DNA of 64,000 bases, taken from NCBI RefSeq assembly GCF_014649395.1, contig NZ_BMSY01000016.1:1-64000 (forward strand), given 5' to 3'. Below the pieces are notes generated by a model that had not been told where the DNA came from, searched no databases, and saw only the letters and a list, made by a program, of their open reading frames with translations. Below are positions 53,512 to 61,566 of this stretch, one piece after another. The translations under genes and the position numbers were made by a program. This stretch comes from Streptomyces aureoverticillatus (lineage in GTDB: Bacteria > Actinomycetota > Actinomycetes > Streptomycetales > Streptomycetaceae). Positions within the stretch are counted from its first letter, which is position 1. Every line of letters starts with the position of its first letter.

Positions 53512-53946
53512 TCAGTCGCCGGTCGCGGCCAGGTGGAGGGCGTAGGTGTCCTCGAAGAGGTGGTAGCGCGTGACCTGGCCGCCGACGACCGTGAGATGCG
53601 CGGCGAAGGGCGTGGTCAGCGGTTTGCCGTTGGCCTTGACGGTGTCCCGGAGGTGCCCGATGATCACGCCCTGCTCGCCGTCGACCACGATGTGCGTGAC
53701 GGTGAACTCCTCGGGCTGCAGGTACTGGTGGAGCAGCGTGAAGAACTCCTTGACGCCCGCCTGCCCGGTCCGGCTTCCCGACCAGGGCACGGCCGGGGAG
53801 CCGGGGGCGATCCACTCCGCGTCCTCCGCGAACAGCCGCACCGCCCCGTCCAGATCCCGCTCGGCGAGCCGGGCCAGATAGGCGTCGATCACACCCTTGG
53901 TGGCCTCGGCGGATCCCGTGGGCGACTGCGGGGACTGCGTGGACAT
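53512..53946 (-). CDS. SnoaL-like (NTF2-fold) protein
   Basis: 144 aa starting MSTQSPQSPTGSAEATKGVI. Typical SnoaL/ketosteroid-isomerase-like sequence: VIDAYLARLAERDLDGAVRLFAEDAEWIAPG, RTGQAGVKEFFTLL and a C-terminal VVGGQVTRYHLFEDTYALH. Third NTF2-fold gene within 7 kb. GAGGAG lies upstream of the ATG. Palindromes at 54047-54088 precede the gene and may control it. Confidence 0.85.
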   Translation of the reverse strand: MSTQSPQSPTGSAEATKGVIDAYLARLAERDLDGAVRLFAEDAEWIAPGSPAVPWSGSRTGQAGVKEFFTLLHQYLQPEEFTVTHIVVDGEQGVIIGHLRDTVKANGKPLTTPFAAHLTVVGGQVTRYHLFEDTYALHLAATGD

Positions 53947-54046
53947 CTCACCAACTCCTCGTCGCGACTCGACCCTTGGTCGTGGAGTTCCAGTGTGGTG
54001 CGCCTGTTGCGGCGAGCGTAAGCGAGTCGACTCATTCCCGCCACGA

Positions 54047-54111
54047 GTTGGCGGCCCGCCGACGGCCCTGAGTCGGCGGCCCGCCGACGGCGGATGAGCC
54101 GTCGGCGGGCC
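54047..54111. promoter_or_regulatory. Tandem palindromes and hairpin in a divergent intergenic region
   Basis: GTTGGCGGCCCGCCGAC (54047-54063) and GTCGGCGGCCCGCCGAC (54072-54088) are each palindromic, 25 bp apart. The second arm also pairs with CCGTCGGCGGGCC (54099-54111). Lying upstream of both flanking genes, they suit regulator binding more than termination. Confidence 0.5.
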
Positions 54112-54154
54112 CCCGTCTCCGGTCGAGAGAGTAGGGACTCGAAACCTTGCGCGT

Positions 54155-54182
54155 GGCACCATAGTGGTGCGACTATGGCGCC
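54155..54182 (+). promoter_or_regulatory. Inverted-repeat operator abutting the start of the HicB-like gene
   Basis: GGCACCATAGT (54155-54165) and ACTATGGCGCC (54172-54182) match over 10 of 11 bp and end at the ATG. Antitoxin genes of this type are usually autoregulated through such repeats. Confidence 0.55.
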
Positions 54183-54700
54183 ATGGAACTCACTCGGTAC
54201 GTCGACAACCTGCGCCAGGAGCTGTCGGTCGCAGGGGAGTTGGCGGACGAGGAGACACCCGAACTCGCCGAACTCCTGGTCGCGCCGCCCGCTTGCGCCA
54301 TCCGGCCCACCTCCTTCGGCGCGCTGGGACGGCCGCGACGTCGACCACGCGCTCGCCGGAGTGGTGTCATCGCTGGTGCCATTGGCGCCAGCGGCGGTGA
54401 AGCGGTGCCCAAGAGGCTCGAGTTCACCGCCCGCGAGCGTCGCGCCGAGGACTGCGGCCGTTCCGCCGAGCACCGCGGCCGTCTCGTCGAGCGGCGCGCG
54501 CCGAGCGGAGTCGCGAAGAGGGGGCGGCACTTTTCGGGCTGAGCGGAGCGGACGGCAGACCTGGAGACACCGCGGCCGGCGACGACGCGTCGTCGCCTCG
54601 GTCGGTGCCGTCGCCGGGCCCGACCACCCGCCGGACGCGTCCGACGCGCCCGGCGGCCAGAGCTTCGGTACGGATGTGCTGCCGCACACCGCTACCGATC
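54183..54700 (+). pseudogene. Decayed HicB-like (ribbon-helix) antitoxin-family gene
   Basis: The first ~33 residues, MELTRYVDNLRQELSVAGEL and following to AELLVAPP, match the start of a common Streptomyces small-protein family (HicB-like). After about residue 45 the frame departs into Arg-rich sequence and stops at 54542 without the RINLRLPE ribbon-helix core. A trace of the family's C-terminal GGQSF-x-GW end survives in another frame (APGGQSFGTDV at about 54645-54678), so frameshifts and decay are likely. The upstream operator is still intact. Confidence 0.45.
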
Positions 54701-54954
54701 CAGTGGCCCTGGAGACCGACCTCCCCCGGCGGTCTCCAGGGCCGCACCCCTGCCGCTGATTTCCTCCGCGATTCCGGGTGGACGGTGCCTGCGCGAAGAC
54801 GGTTTGCCGGTGCGGGGTCGTCACCGGACAACTCCCTTTTCCCGGGCCGGAGTTGTCGCCTGAGTTGACCCGAAGTCAAAGGCGGCGATGTGTGTGCGCC
54901 GTACAAGGGAATTGAGATAGCTGTAGTAACCAAAGGAAAGGCGCCTACCTCAGT
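54543..54954. other. Non-coding stretch with two hairpins
   Basis: Beyond the pseudogene remnant no gene is seen. GGCCCTGGAGACCG (54705-54718) pairs perfectly with CGGTCTCCAGGGCC (54730-54743). GACAACTCC (54827-54835) pairs with GGAGTTGTC (54849-54857). These fit terminators of the former antitoxin-type gene and of the reverse-strand transposase-like gene. Confidence 0.55.
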
Positions 54955-56190
54955 TCAGACCAAGTGCAGGCGCTCCTCACTATTCCGGGGAAGGGGTGCC
55001 GGGCAGCACGGCATATGCCGGGGAACGGGTCGGTGCGTCAGACGCTGATAGGTGTATGCGGCGGAAACCAGCGTCATGTGGTGATACCAACCGGGAAAGG
55101 AACGGCCCTCGAAGTCGAGGAGACCGAAGTGGCGTTCCATGCCCGCGACGGCGGTGGTGGTTCCGGTGCGATGTGTGGCCAGTGAGGCAACGTTGTCGAG
55201 ACGTTGATGAGTGAGGCTGGTGATCCACATGGACCCCGGACGGCTTTCCGGCAGCACCTCGGTGAAAAGACGGTAGGGGTACTCCGGTGTGGCTCCCGGC
55301 CGGGCTCCGGGCAGCCGGACCAGGACGGACTGCAGCCGGGTGTGCTGCTGCCGCCCGTCCGGTGCGCTGACAAGCACGGAGTCGGTGTTGCCCGAGGCGA
55401 TGTGGGCCCGCGCGCTGACCGGTTCAGGGGTGCCCGGCGTGCGCTCGCCGACGGGCAGCACCTTCAGATGCTGGGGGACGGCGACCACGAAGTCCCGGGC
55501 CCGCTGGCTGAGTCCGCGCAGGAAGAGGGCCACGTCCGGGTCGTCGCTCATGTCGGCGACGACGGGCGCGGCGCTGGGCGCGGTGCGGGCCTCCAGCGTG
55601 TCGACCAGGTCGAGGGCCTGGGCCCACAGCGGGCGGTGGCCGACGTCGTCGGGGATCCGCGCGCGGCGGCGGAGCTGGATGTCCTCGGTCCAGGGCGCCG
55701 GAAGCAGCAGCCGCCAGTCGACCGGCACCTGGAGGGCGCCGATGCCCAGGAAGGCGCCGAGGCCGAGCTGGCAGTTCAGCGTGCGGCCGGAGGCGGGATC
55801 GAAGTAGCGGTGCACGCCCACGGACCGGTCGCCGCGCTTGGGCAGCACCGCGCGGCCGATCGCCCAGGTGGAGACCGGGCCGTGCCCCTGCGCCCAGCGG
55901 GTGAGCTCGTGCATGACGGGATCCCAGTCCCAGGGGCTCAGACTCACGAACTGGCGCAGGGACTGCACCGCGGTGGGGGAGGCCGAGACCGCGCCGGCCA
56001 GGCGGCGCACGGACTTCTTGCCGGGAGTGATGAGCAGCCCCGCCAAATAGGCCCCCGCCCATCTGCGCTGGTCGGCCCGGCGCAGATTCTGGAAGACCTG
56101 GTCGGTGAAGTCACCGAAAGGCGAGGCGAGATGGGTTTCGGGCACCTCGCTGACCGGAGTCGATGCTGGCAATGCGCAGGGCAGACCCAT
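54955..56190 (-). CDS. IS701-family transposase homologue, apparently missing a catalytic Asp
   Basis: 411 aa starting MGLPCALPASTPVSEVPETH; GGGAGGG precedes the ATG. The DDE-superfamily frame is clear: NCQLGLGAFLG, PVDWRLLLPAPWTED, VVADMSDDPDVALFL (second Asp) and DFEGRSFPGWYHHMTLVSAAY (third Glu). Where IS701 enzymes have W-x-IDDT-GFPKKG, this protein has WAIGRAVLPKRG, so the first catalytic Asp is absent. No flanking inverted repeats were seen. It is likely a domesticated, inactive descendant kept for another role, possibly DNA binding, at the border of the peptide cluster. Confidence 0.75.
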   Translation of the reverse strand: MGLPCALPASTPVSEVPETHLASPFGDFTDQVFQNLRRADQRRWAGAYLAGLLITPGKKSVRRLAGAVSASPTAVQSLRQFVSLSPWDWDPVMHELTRWAQGHGPVSTWAIGRAVLPKRGDRSVGVHRYFDPASGRTLNCQLGLGAFLGIGALQVPVDWRLLLPAPWTEDIQLRRRARIPDDVGHRPLWAQALDLVDTLEARTAPSAAPVVADMSDDPDVALFLRGLSQRARDFVVAVPQHLKVLPVGERTPGTPEPVSARAHIASGNTDSVLVSAPDGRQQHTRLQSVLVRLPGARPGATPEYPYRLFTEVLPESRPGSMWITSLTHQRLDNVASLATHRTGTTTAVAGMERHFGLLDFEGRSFPGWYHHMTLVSAAYTYQRLTHRPVPRHMPCCPAPLPRNSEERLHLV

Positions 56191-57512
56191 GCTGCAATCC
56201 CTCCCGGACGTCCCTGAGCGGCGGTTGCCGAGCGTTGAGTCTAGGATCCGAGAGCGCGTCGCACCATCTTGCTGCGGGCGTTGTTGATGAGGCAACCGTG
56301 GCAGCAAACCGGGATCGCACACGGCATCCGGGCGCGGTTTCCGGAGTCGACACCTCCGGGTTCCCGGCGAGCTTCCGGAAGGCTTCCGCCTGAGGGATCA
56401 GGAATTCCAGATTCCGGATCGGTGCTCACGGAACAGACCGTTCCGGAGTCGGCCAGCCCTCCGGGCGGAGCGGCTGCCTCCCGGGCGCCACAAGCGCCCA
56501 CGCCCCCCTGCGGTCTGTCCGTCACTCCTGCCCGCACCTCCCGTTCCCCTGGTCGGACCGAACTCCGTATGAGTGTCCGGCGACTTGTCGGAGTGGGTAC
56601 TTCGGCCATGCCGTGAGAACGGTGGCTCGTACTGGCGTTAAGAGTCCGTATGGAAAATGCTAGCGTTCCCTGACGCTCCGCGGATTCGGCTATTGGGCTC
56701 CGCTGGTGACAGACCATCACCAACCGCCCAGGACCCCGTCCCGCAAAGTGAACGAAGGGCTCCGGCCTCCTGTACGTCCCCTTCTCGTCTGCAACCGTTT
56801 TGCTTCACGGTGTGGTTGGCTCAAATTCATGCCTTGGATGGCGGAAGTTGATCTAAAGTCGGCACAGAACCGGCCCTGGAGCGAGCTGTGTCACACCAGG
56901 ACACGGATAGCGATGCTGAGCTATCTTGTTCGAACTTCGAAAAGTCGCGACGAGCGACAGCCTCTTCCTTGAATCTCCAACAGGCGTCGGGTTCTACTCG
57001 GTTGGGCCTTTGGAAGAGACCACTGCGAAGCCGGGACGCGGCACCGACGGGGGACACGTCGGCCGCCCCGATGGCGCGGAGGTCTGTGGTCGAGGCGAAC
57101 GGGGCGAGTAGTTGAACGGGGCGAGTAGTTGATGTACGAATCCGCACACATGCCGACTGAATGCCTTCCGCGCGGTCCTGAGGGCCGCGCCGAGCGGCCG
57201 GACCTGCCTGTGCTCTGTGCCGGCGGCCCCCTCGAGCGGTGAGGGCGGCCCGTCGGCGTACCCGCGTGTGGCGGCGCCGACGGATCCAGCCGTGAGTTGA
57301 CGGAACTCTGACGACCCGATTCGGCGAGTGGCTCGGGAGAGCCCTCATCCGGCCGATCGGCTGTGATTGATTGGCCAGCCCCTGCCTCGCGACGCGCGAA
57401 GGCGCCCGATCCGTGCTGGATCGGGACACGGCTGCCATACCCGCAAGGCATCTTCCTGTTCGAGTGCGGGCCCTCGCGTCCGCGTTCGTTCGATGTTCAT
57501 TCACATGGAGGC
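56191..57512. other. Long intergenic region between the transposase homologue and the LmbU-family gene
   Basis: About 1.3 kb with no convincing gene; base composition is lower in GC than its surroundings. It holds repeated TTCCGGA motifs (56339, 56373, 56412, 56441), a palindrome CGGAAC-AGACC-GTTCCG (56429-56445) and a 17-bp tandem duplication of GAACGGGGCGAGTAGTT (57097-57130). The lmbU-type promoter must lie in its right part. Confidence 0.6.
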
Positions 57513-58214
57513 ATGATGACGAACCAGGTCAGCGACCTCGAGAGCTCGAAGGTTGTGCTCTTCCGTAGAAACGCGAGCGCGGTTCCGCGGCAGCGCAGGA
57601 CCGGAGTGGACGAGCGTCGTGGCCAGGTGTTGACGACGAAGGTGGGCCTGCAGATGCCGGCCGGCCTCACCTTCGAGGACTGGGAGCGGGCCGGACGCCA
57701 GCTCTCCGGAATTGTCAACTCCTCTTCCTGGTGGCTCGGGGACTGGCTGGTATACGGAAAGGACCACTACACCGACCGCTACCAGCGCGGAATTCGCGCG
57801 GCCGGGCTGCAATACCAGACCCTGCGGAACTACGCCTGGGTTTCCCGGCGCTTCGACTTCAGCCGACGACGCGCGGCGCTGAGCTTCCAGCACCACGCCG
57901 AGCTGGCTTCGCTGCCGATCGACGAGCAGGAGCTCTGGCTCGACCGGGCCGAGCAGATGCAGTGGACGACCAAGCAGCTGCGCAGCGCCATCCGGGCCGC
58001 TCGCGACGACGAGGCCCGGGATGTGACGCAGACGCCCGAGACGATGCGGCGGCTCGCCGTGCCCGGCAGCCGGCTCCAGTGGTGGCACAAGGCCGCGCAG
58101 CAGTCCGGCATCGACTTCGAGCAGTGGGTGCTCGCGGCCCTCGACAACGCCGCCGAGCAGGTGCTCGAGGACGAGGAAGAAGAAGAGCGCGAACAGGCGG
58201 GCATCAGCGCCTGA
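57513..58214 (+). CDS. LmbU/NovE-family transcriptional regulator
   Basis: 233 aa from the first of two adjacent ATGs (57513, 57516); GGAGG is very close, so 57516 or an upstream start is possible. The family core is unmistakable: FEDWERAGRQLSGIVNSSSWWLGDWLVYG (start FEDWERAGRQ near residue 54), YQTLRNYAWVSRRFDFSRRR, LSFQHHAELASLP and ELWLDRAEQMQWTTKQLR. LmbU controls lincomycin genes and NovE novobiocin genes; relatives occur in peptide clusters such as himastatin. The C-terminus is Glu-rich. It should be the pathway-specific regulator of the piperazate-type cluster to its right. Confidence 0.93.
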   Translation: MMTNQVSDLESSKVVLFRRNASAVPRQRRTGVDERRGQVLTTKVGLQMPAGLTFEDWERAGRQLSGIVNSSSWWLGDWLVYGKDHYTDRYQRGIRAAGLQYQTLRNYAWVSRRFDFSRRRAALSFQHHAELASLPIDEQELWLDRAEQMQWTTKQLRSAIRAARDDEARDVTQTPETMRRLAVPGSRLQWWHKAAQQSGIDFEQWVLAALDNAAEQVLEDEEEEEREQAGISA

Positions 58215-58267
58215 CCGCGGCGTCCCGCCGGCGGGACCAGGTCCCGGGCGGATCGCGGCAAGCACAG

Positions 58268-58359
58268 CACCCGCCGAGGTCAGGGCAGTTGACCTCGGCG
58301 GGTGGACATACGACGCGCAGGGCCCGTGCTCCGACCGGGAGTGCGGGCCCTGCGCGTCG
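58268..58359. terminator. Two strong hairpins after the LmbU-family gene
   Basis: CACCCGCCGAGGTCA (58268-58282) and TGACCTCGGCGGGTG (58290-58304) form a perfect 15-bp stem. CGACGCGCAGGGCCCG (58311-58326) and CGGGCCCTGCGCGTCG (58344-58359) form a perfect 16-bp stem. They end transcription between convergent genes. Confidence 0.85.
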
Positions 58360-58511
58360 GCACGTGGGCTCGTGCCTGCGCGCACACCGAGCCGCTGCCG
58401 CCGACCGGCCGCCGGACCCCCGGCATCTCGTGAGCGAGAAGAACGCGGAGGGCCCGGCAGACGGTCGGCGGCAGCGGTCCGGCGGTGCGATGTGGACGTG
58501 CGCGTCGCCTG

Positions 58512-58590
58512 GTCGCGTACGACGCCGGCCGTGTTCGTCGCGTACGACGCCCGGCGTGTTCGTCGCGTAGGACGCCGGTCCTGCCCGTCG
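58512..58590. repeat. Short tandem repeats in the intergenic region before the KtzT-like gene
   Basis: About 2.5 copies of a 28-nt unit with the core GTCGCGTACGACGCC lie between the hairpins and the 3' end of the reverse-strand gene. No gene is seen in 58215-58604. Confidence 0.65.
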
Positions 58591-58604
58591 CCCGCGAAGC
58601 AGCG

Positions 58605-59249
58605 TCAGGGCAGTTTGTTCATGAGCTCGGCCGCGGCCTGGTAGCGCGTGCACTCACGGCCGCCGAAGGACTCGCGCACGCGCTCCTGGACCTCGTCCGG
58701 CTGCTCCTGGCTGAGCTTGAACATGCCCTCGGCGCCGGTCACCCGGAACTGGAAGGCGCCGACGGCGGGCACGATCTTCCGGAAGTAGTCGAGCGACTCC
58801 GTCATGTCCCAGCCCGCGCCGAAGGCGCCCTCGTAGGCACGCACGGTGGCCTTCACGACCTCCAGCGTGTTCTCAATGCCCTCGATCTTCTCCACGACGC
58901 CGTGCACGTGCACCGAGGTGAAGTTCCACGTCGGCGCGGCCGGCGTCGTCCCGTACACGGTCGGTGACACATAGCCGTGCGGCCCCGTGAATGTCAGCAG
59001 ATTCACCGTGCCCGATTCGAGGGCCTTCCAATGCGGGTTCGCCCGGTTCATATGGCCGAGCAGCCGACCGCCGGAGAGGTCGTCCGACCATTCCCCGCTC
59101 CACTCCGGATCCTGAATCACCGGCAGATGCGTGGCGAACGGTCCGGCCTCGGGACTGCCGTTGCTCACAAACAGTGCCAACGGATTGCCGTGGATCAGGT
59201 CAAGCATCCACGAACTGTCCGGCTGGCGGTACTGGCTCGGAACGAACAT
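58605..59249 (-). CDS. ktzT: KtzT-like piperazate synthase (PaiB / FMN-binding negative regulator family)
   Basis: 214 aa, MFVPSQYRQPDSSWMLDLIH opening typical of the PaiB family, with GHMNRANPHW near residues 65-74 and YVSPTVYGTTPAAPTWNF. Such proteins are usually annotated as FMN-binding negative transcriptional regulators, but KtzT and relatives are heme enzymes that close N5-hydroxy-ornithine to L-piperazic acid; His66 here corresponds to the reported heme-ligand histidine region. Divergent pairing with an ornithine N5-monooxygenase gene makes the piperazate role far more likely than polyamine regulation. ATG is preceded by AGGGTGAG. Confidence 0.85.
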   Translation of the reverse strand: MFVPSQYRQPDSSWMLDLIHGNPLALFVSNGSPEAGPFATHLPVIQDPEWSGEWSDDLSGGRLLGHMNRANPHWKALESGTVNLLTFTGPHGYVSPTVYGTTPAAPTWNFTSVHVHGVVEKIEGIENTLEVVKATVRAYEGAFGAGWDMTESLDYFRKIVPAVGAFQFRVTGAEGMFKLSQEQPDEVQERVRESFGGRECTRYQAAAELMNKLP

Positions 59250-59352
59250 CTGGAGCTCACCCTTTCGTCAATCCCACTCACGGGGTGGTGTCAAGTCGCC
59301 GACGCTACCAGCGCTTTGCGAGGCACAACCAAGAAATACGGGCGTGCGACAT

Positions 59353-59374
59353 GGCTGTCCTGTCGACGGGACAG
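59353..59374. promoter_or_regulatory. Cluster operator copy 1 (divergent ktzT/ktzI region)
   Basis: The dyad TGTCCTGTCGACGGGACA (59356-59373; TGTCC-N8-GGACA) lies 107 bp upstream of the KtzT-like start and 268 bp upstream of the KtzI-like start. With flanks it matches 20 of 22 bases on the opposite strand at 61567-61588. Confidence 0.7.
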
Positions 59375-59533
59375 GCATGCCTGGCAGGTGATGCGACCGG
59401 GACCTCTTGAAAGGTCCGCCCGGCCCCTCTAAGTTGGCGTGGCGGTGTTCTCCAGCGCAATACTCATGCGTGTCTCCCGGACCACCGGTCGAGATGTTCG
59501 AGACCATCAGCCGTACGTCAGACGAGAGTTGCC

Positions 59534-59561
59534 AGCATTTCCGACCGCAGCATTTCCGACC
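59534..59561 (+). repeat. 13-bp direct repeat upstream of the ornithine monooxygenase gene
   Basis: AGCATTTCCGACC occurs at 59534-59546 and 59549-59561, a 15-bp period, 80 bp before the start codon. It may be a second regulator-binding site. Confidence 0.6.
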
Positions 59562-59640
59562 AAGATCCTCTGAGGCAACCACAATTACCTCGTCGAGGGT
59601 GCGGAATCCCTGTCGAAGCTACACCAGCGGGAGAGTGTCC

Positions 59641-60951
59641 ATGGGTTCGCGTGAACACGAGATATACGACATCGTCGGCATCGGGTTCGGCCCGTCCAAC
59701 CTGTCCCTCGCCATCGCCCTGGAGGAGCACCAGGCCAATTCCTCGGAACAGCCCGTACGGGCCGCGTTCTTCGAGCGGCAGCCGTCGTTCGGGTGGCACC
59801 GCAACATGCTCCTGCCGCAGGCGACGATGCAGATCTCGTTCCTGAAGGACCTCGCCACCTTCCGCAATCCGCTGTCGCGGTACAGCTTCGTCTCGTATCT
59901 GCACGCGTCGGACCGCCTGGTCCAGTTCGTGAACAACCAGGACTTCTTCCCCACGCGCCAGGAGTTCCACCAGTACCTGGAGTGGGCGGAGTCCGGCTTC
60001 CGGGACCGCGTCACGTACAGCTCCGAGGTCACCGGCATCCGCGTGTCCGGCGAGGACTCCGGCGGCGAGCAGATCCTGGAGGTCGAGGTCCGCGACACCG
60101 TCGGCGGCGGCACCCGCGTGGTGAAGGCCCGCAACGTCGCCGTCTCCACCGGCCTGGTGCCGCGCATGCCCGACGGCATGGTCCGCGACGAGCGGGTCTG
60201 GCACAGCTCGGAGTTCCTGGCCAAGTACGGGCGGATGAAGCCCGAGGAGCTGAAGAACGTGGCGGTCGTCGGCGCCGGCCAGAGCGCCGCCGAGATCACC
60301 AAGTACCTGCACGACAAGCTCCCGCACGCCCAGGTCTCCGCGATCCTGCCGTCGTACGGCTACTCCGTCGCGGACGACACCCCCTTCGCCAACCAGGTGT
60401 TCGACCCGACCGCGGTCGACCACTACTACTTCGGCACGGAGAACACGCGGGACGCGTTCTGGCGCTACCACAAGAACACGAACTACTCCGTCGTCGACGA
60501 CGACGTGATCAGGGAACTGTTCCGCCGCTCCTACGAGGAGGAGGTCGCGGGCGAGAAGCGGCTGCACTTCCTGAACCTCACCCGGGTCAAGGAGGTGAAG
60601 CGGTCCGGCAACGACACGCGTGTCGTGCTGCACTCGCTCCTGGACGGCGAGAGCGAGCAGGAGATGGACGTCGACGCGCTCGTCTTCGCGACCGGCTACA
60701 GCACCATGGACGCCACCCGGCTGCTCGGTGACCTGGACCGGTTCTGCCAGCGCGACGAGGAGGGCCGCCACCGCGTGGAGCGCGACTACCGCGTCGTCAC
60801 CTCCGGCGAACTGACCTGTGGCATCTACCTCCAGGGCGGCACCGAGCACACGCACGGCCTGACCTCGTCCCTGCTGTCGAACATCGCCGTACGCAGCGGT
60901 GAGATAGCCGACTCGATCGTCGAGCGGCGCGGCGCCGGCCAGCAGGTCTGA
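59641..60951 (+). CDS. ktzI: L-ornithine N5-monooxygenase (KtzI-like)
   Basis: 436 aa starting MGSREHEIYDIVGIG, with GGGAGAG upstream. FAD loop GIGFGPSNLSLAIAL (residues 13-27), the QISFLKDLATFRNP substrate/FAD segment, NADPH loop VVGAGQSAAEI (near residue 212) and the C-terminal ATGYSTMD motif define the SidA/IucD/KtzI family. It hydroxylates the side-chain nitrogen of L-ornithine (or lysine). With the divergent KtzT-like gene and argJBD nearby, ornithine is the likely substrate, leading to piperazate; a hydroxamate siderophore is the alternative. Confidence 0.92.
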   Translation: MGSREHEIYDIVGIGFGPSNLSLAIALEEHQANSSEQPVRAAFFERQPSFGWHRNMLLPQATMQISFLKDLATFRNPLSRYSFVSYLHASDRLVQFVNNQDFFPTRQEFHQYLEWAESGFRDRVTYSSEVTGIRVSGEDSGGEQILEVEVRDTVGGGTRVVKARNVAVSTGLVPRMPDGMVRDERVWHSSEFLAKYGRMKPEELKNVAVVGAGQSAAEITKYLHDKLPHAQVSAILPSYGYSVADDTPFANQVFDPTAVDHYYFGTENTRDAFWRYHKNTNYSVVDDDVIRELFRRSYEEEVAGEKRLHFLNLTRVKEVKRSGNDTRVVLHSLLDGESEQEMDVDALVFATGYSTMDATRLLGDLDRFCQRDEEGRHRVERDYRVVTSGELTCGIYLQGGTEHTHGLTSSLLSNIAVRSGEIADSIVERRGAGQQV

Positions 60952-60969
60952 GCCACCCCCCTAGACCGG

Positions 60970-61003
60970 ACGGCCCGTCAGCACCCCACCGCTGACGGGC
61001 CGT
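60970..61003 (+). terminator. Terminator of the ornithine monooxygenase gene
   Basis: ACGGCCCGTCAGC (60970-60982) pairs perfectly with GCTGACGGGCCGT (60991-61003) around ACCCCACC, 19 nt after the stop codon. Confidence 0.85.
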
Positions 61004-61051
61004 TCGCCTGTGCGCGCGGAGTGCGCCGGTCGCCGGTGCACCCAGAAGACA

Positions 61052-61092
61052 AGAGTGGGCCCCGGTGCTTTCCCAGCACCGGGGCCCACTCT
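61052..61092 (-). terminator. Terminator of the mbtH-like gene
   Basis: AGAGTGGGCCCCGGTGCT (61052-61069) pairs over 18 bp without mismatch with AGCACCGGGGCCCACTCT (61075-61092). It ends the reverse-strand mbtH transcript and backs up the preceding hairpin. Confidence 0.85.
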
Positions 61093-61120
61093 GCGGAGCG
61101 CGCTCAGGAGCGCGCCGACG

Positions 61121-61345
61121 TCACGCGGCCTGGTCCGCCGCCATCGCGTCGCGCAGGCTCTTGGGACGCAGGTCGGTCCAGTTCTGCTCCACGTAGTCCA
61201 GGCACTCCTGGCGGCCGGCCTCGCCGAACACCACGCGCCAGCCGTCGGGGACCTCGGAGAACGAAGGCCACAGGGAGTGCTGCTCCTCGTCGTTCACCAA
61301 GACGTAGAACTGGCCATCCGCGTCGTCGAACGGGTTGCTGCTCAT
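61121..61345 (-). CDS. mbtH: MbtH-like protein
   Basis: 74 aa, MSSNPFDDADGQFYVLVNDE and LWPSFSEVPDGWRVVFG, then CLDYVEQNWTDLRPKSLR: the three conserved tryptophans and the N-E-E/Q-S-W-P pattern of MbtH proteins. They bind and activate adenylation domains of non-ribosomal peptide synthetases. Its presence here means that an NRPS belongs to this cluster, although none lies inside the window. ATG follows TAGAAATGGAG. Confidence 0.97.
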   Translation of the reverse strand: MSSNPFDDADGQFYVLVNDEEQHSLWPSFSEVPDGWRVVFGEAGRQECLDYVEQNWTDLRPKSLRDAMAADQAA

Positions 61346-61566
61346 GGGTCCACTCCATTTCTAGCCGTTCACGATGGCTTCCCGGCGGAAGCGAATCGTG
61401 CTCAGGTACTGAAACACCCAGGCCGTACAGGGAAAGCCGGTCTGCACGGAGAATCCGGCCGGCGGCCCGGTCGAGCATGGCACAGACGCGCCAGCCTCGT
61501 CATTGTCGGGCCGATTCGGCCCCGGCGTCCAGACCCGGCCACACTCAGGCAATTGGCCCGGCGTTG

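Noticed and set aside
56241..56723. Open frames on both strands in the 56.2-57.4 kb gap as real genes.
   Set aside because: No ribosome sites, no recognisable domains, and composition unlike coding DNA of this organism.
59641..60951. Ornithine monooxygenase as a hydroxamate siderophore gene.
   Set aside because: No siderophore synthetase, transporter or iron-box is visible nearby, while a divergent KtzT-like gene is; kept only as the alternative.
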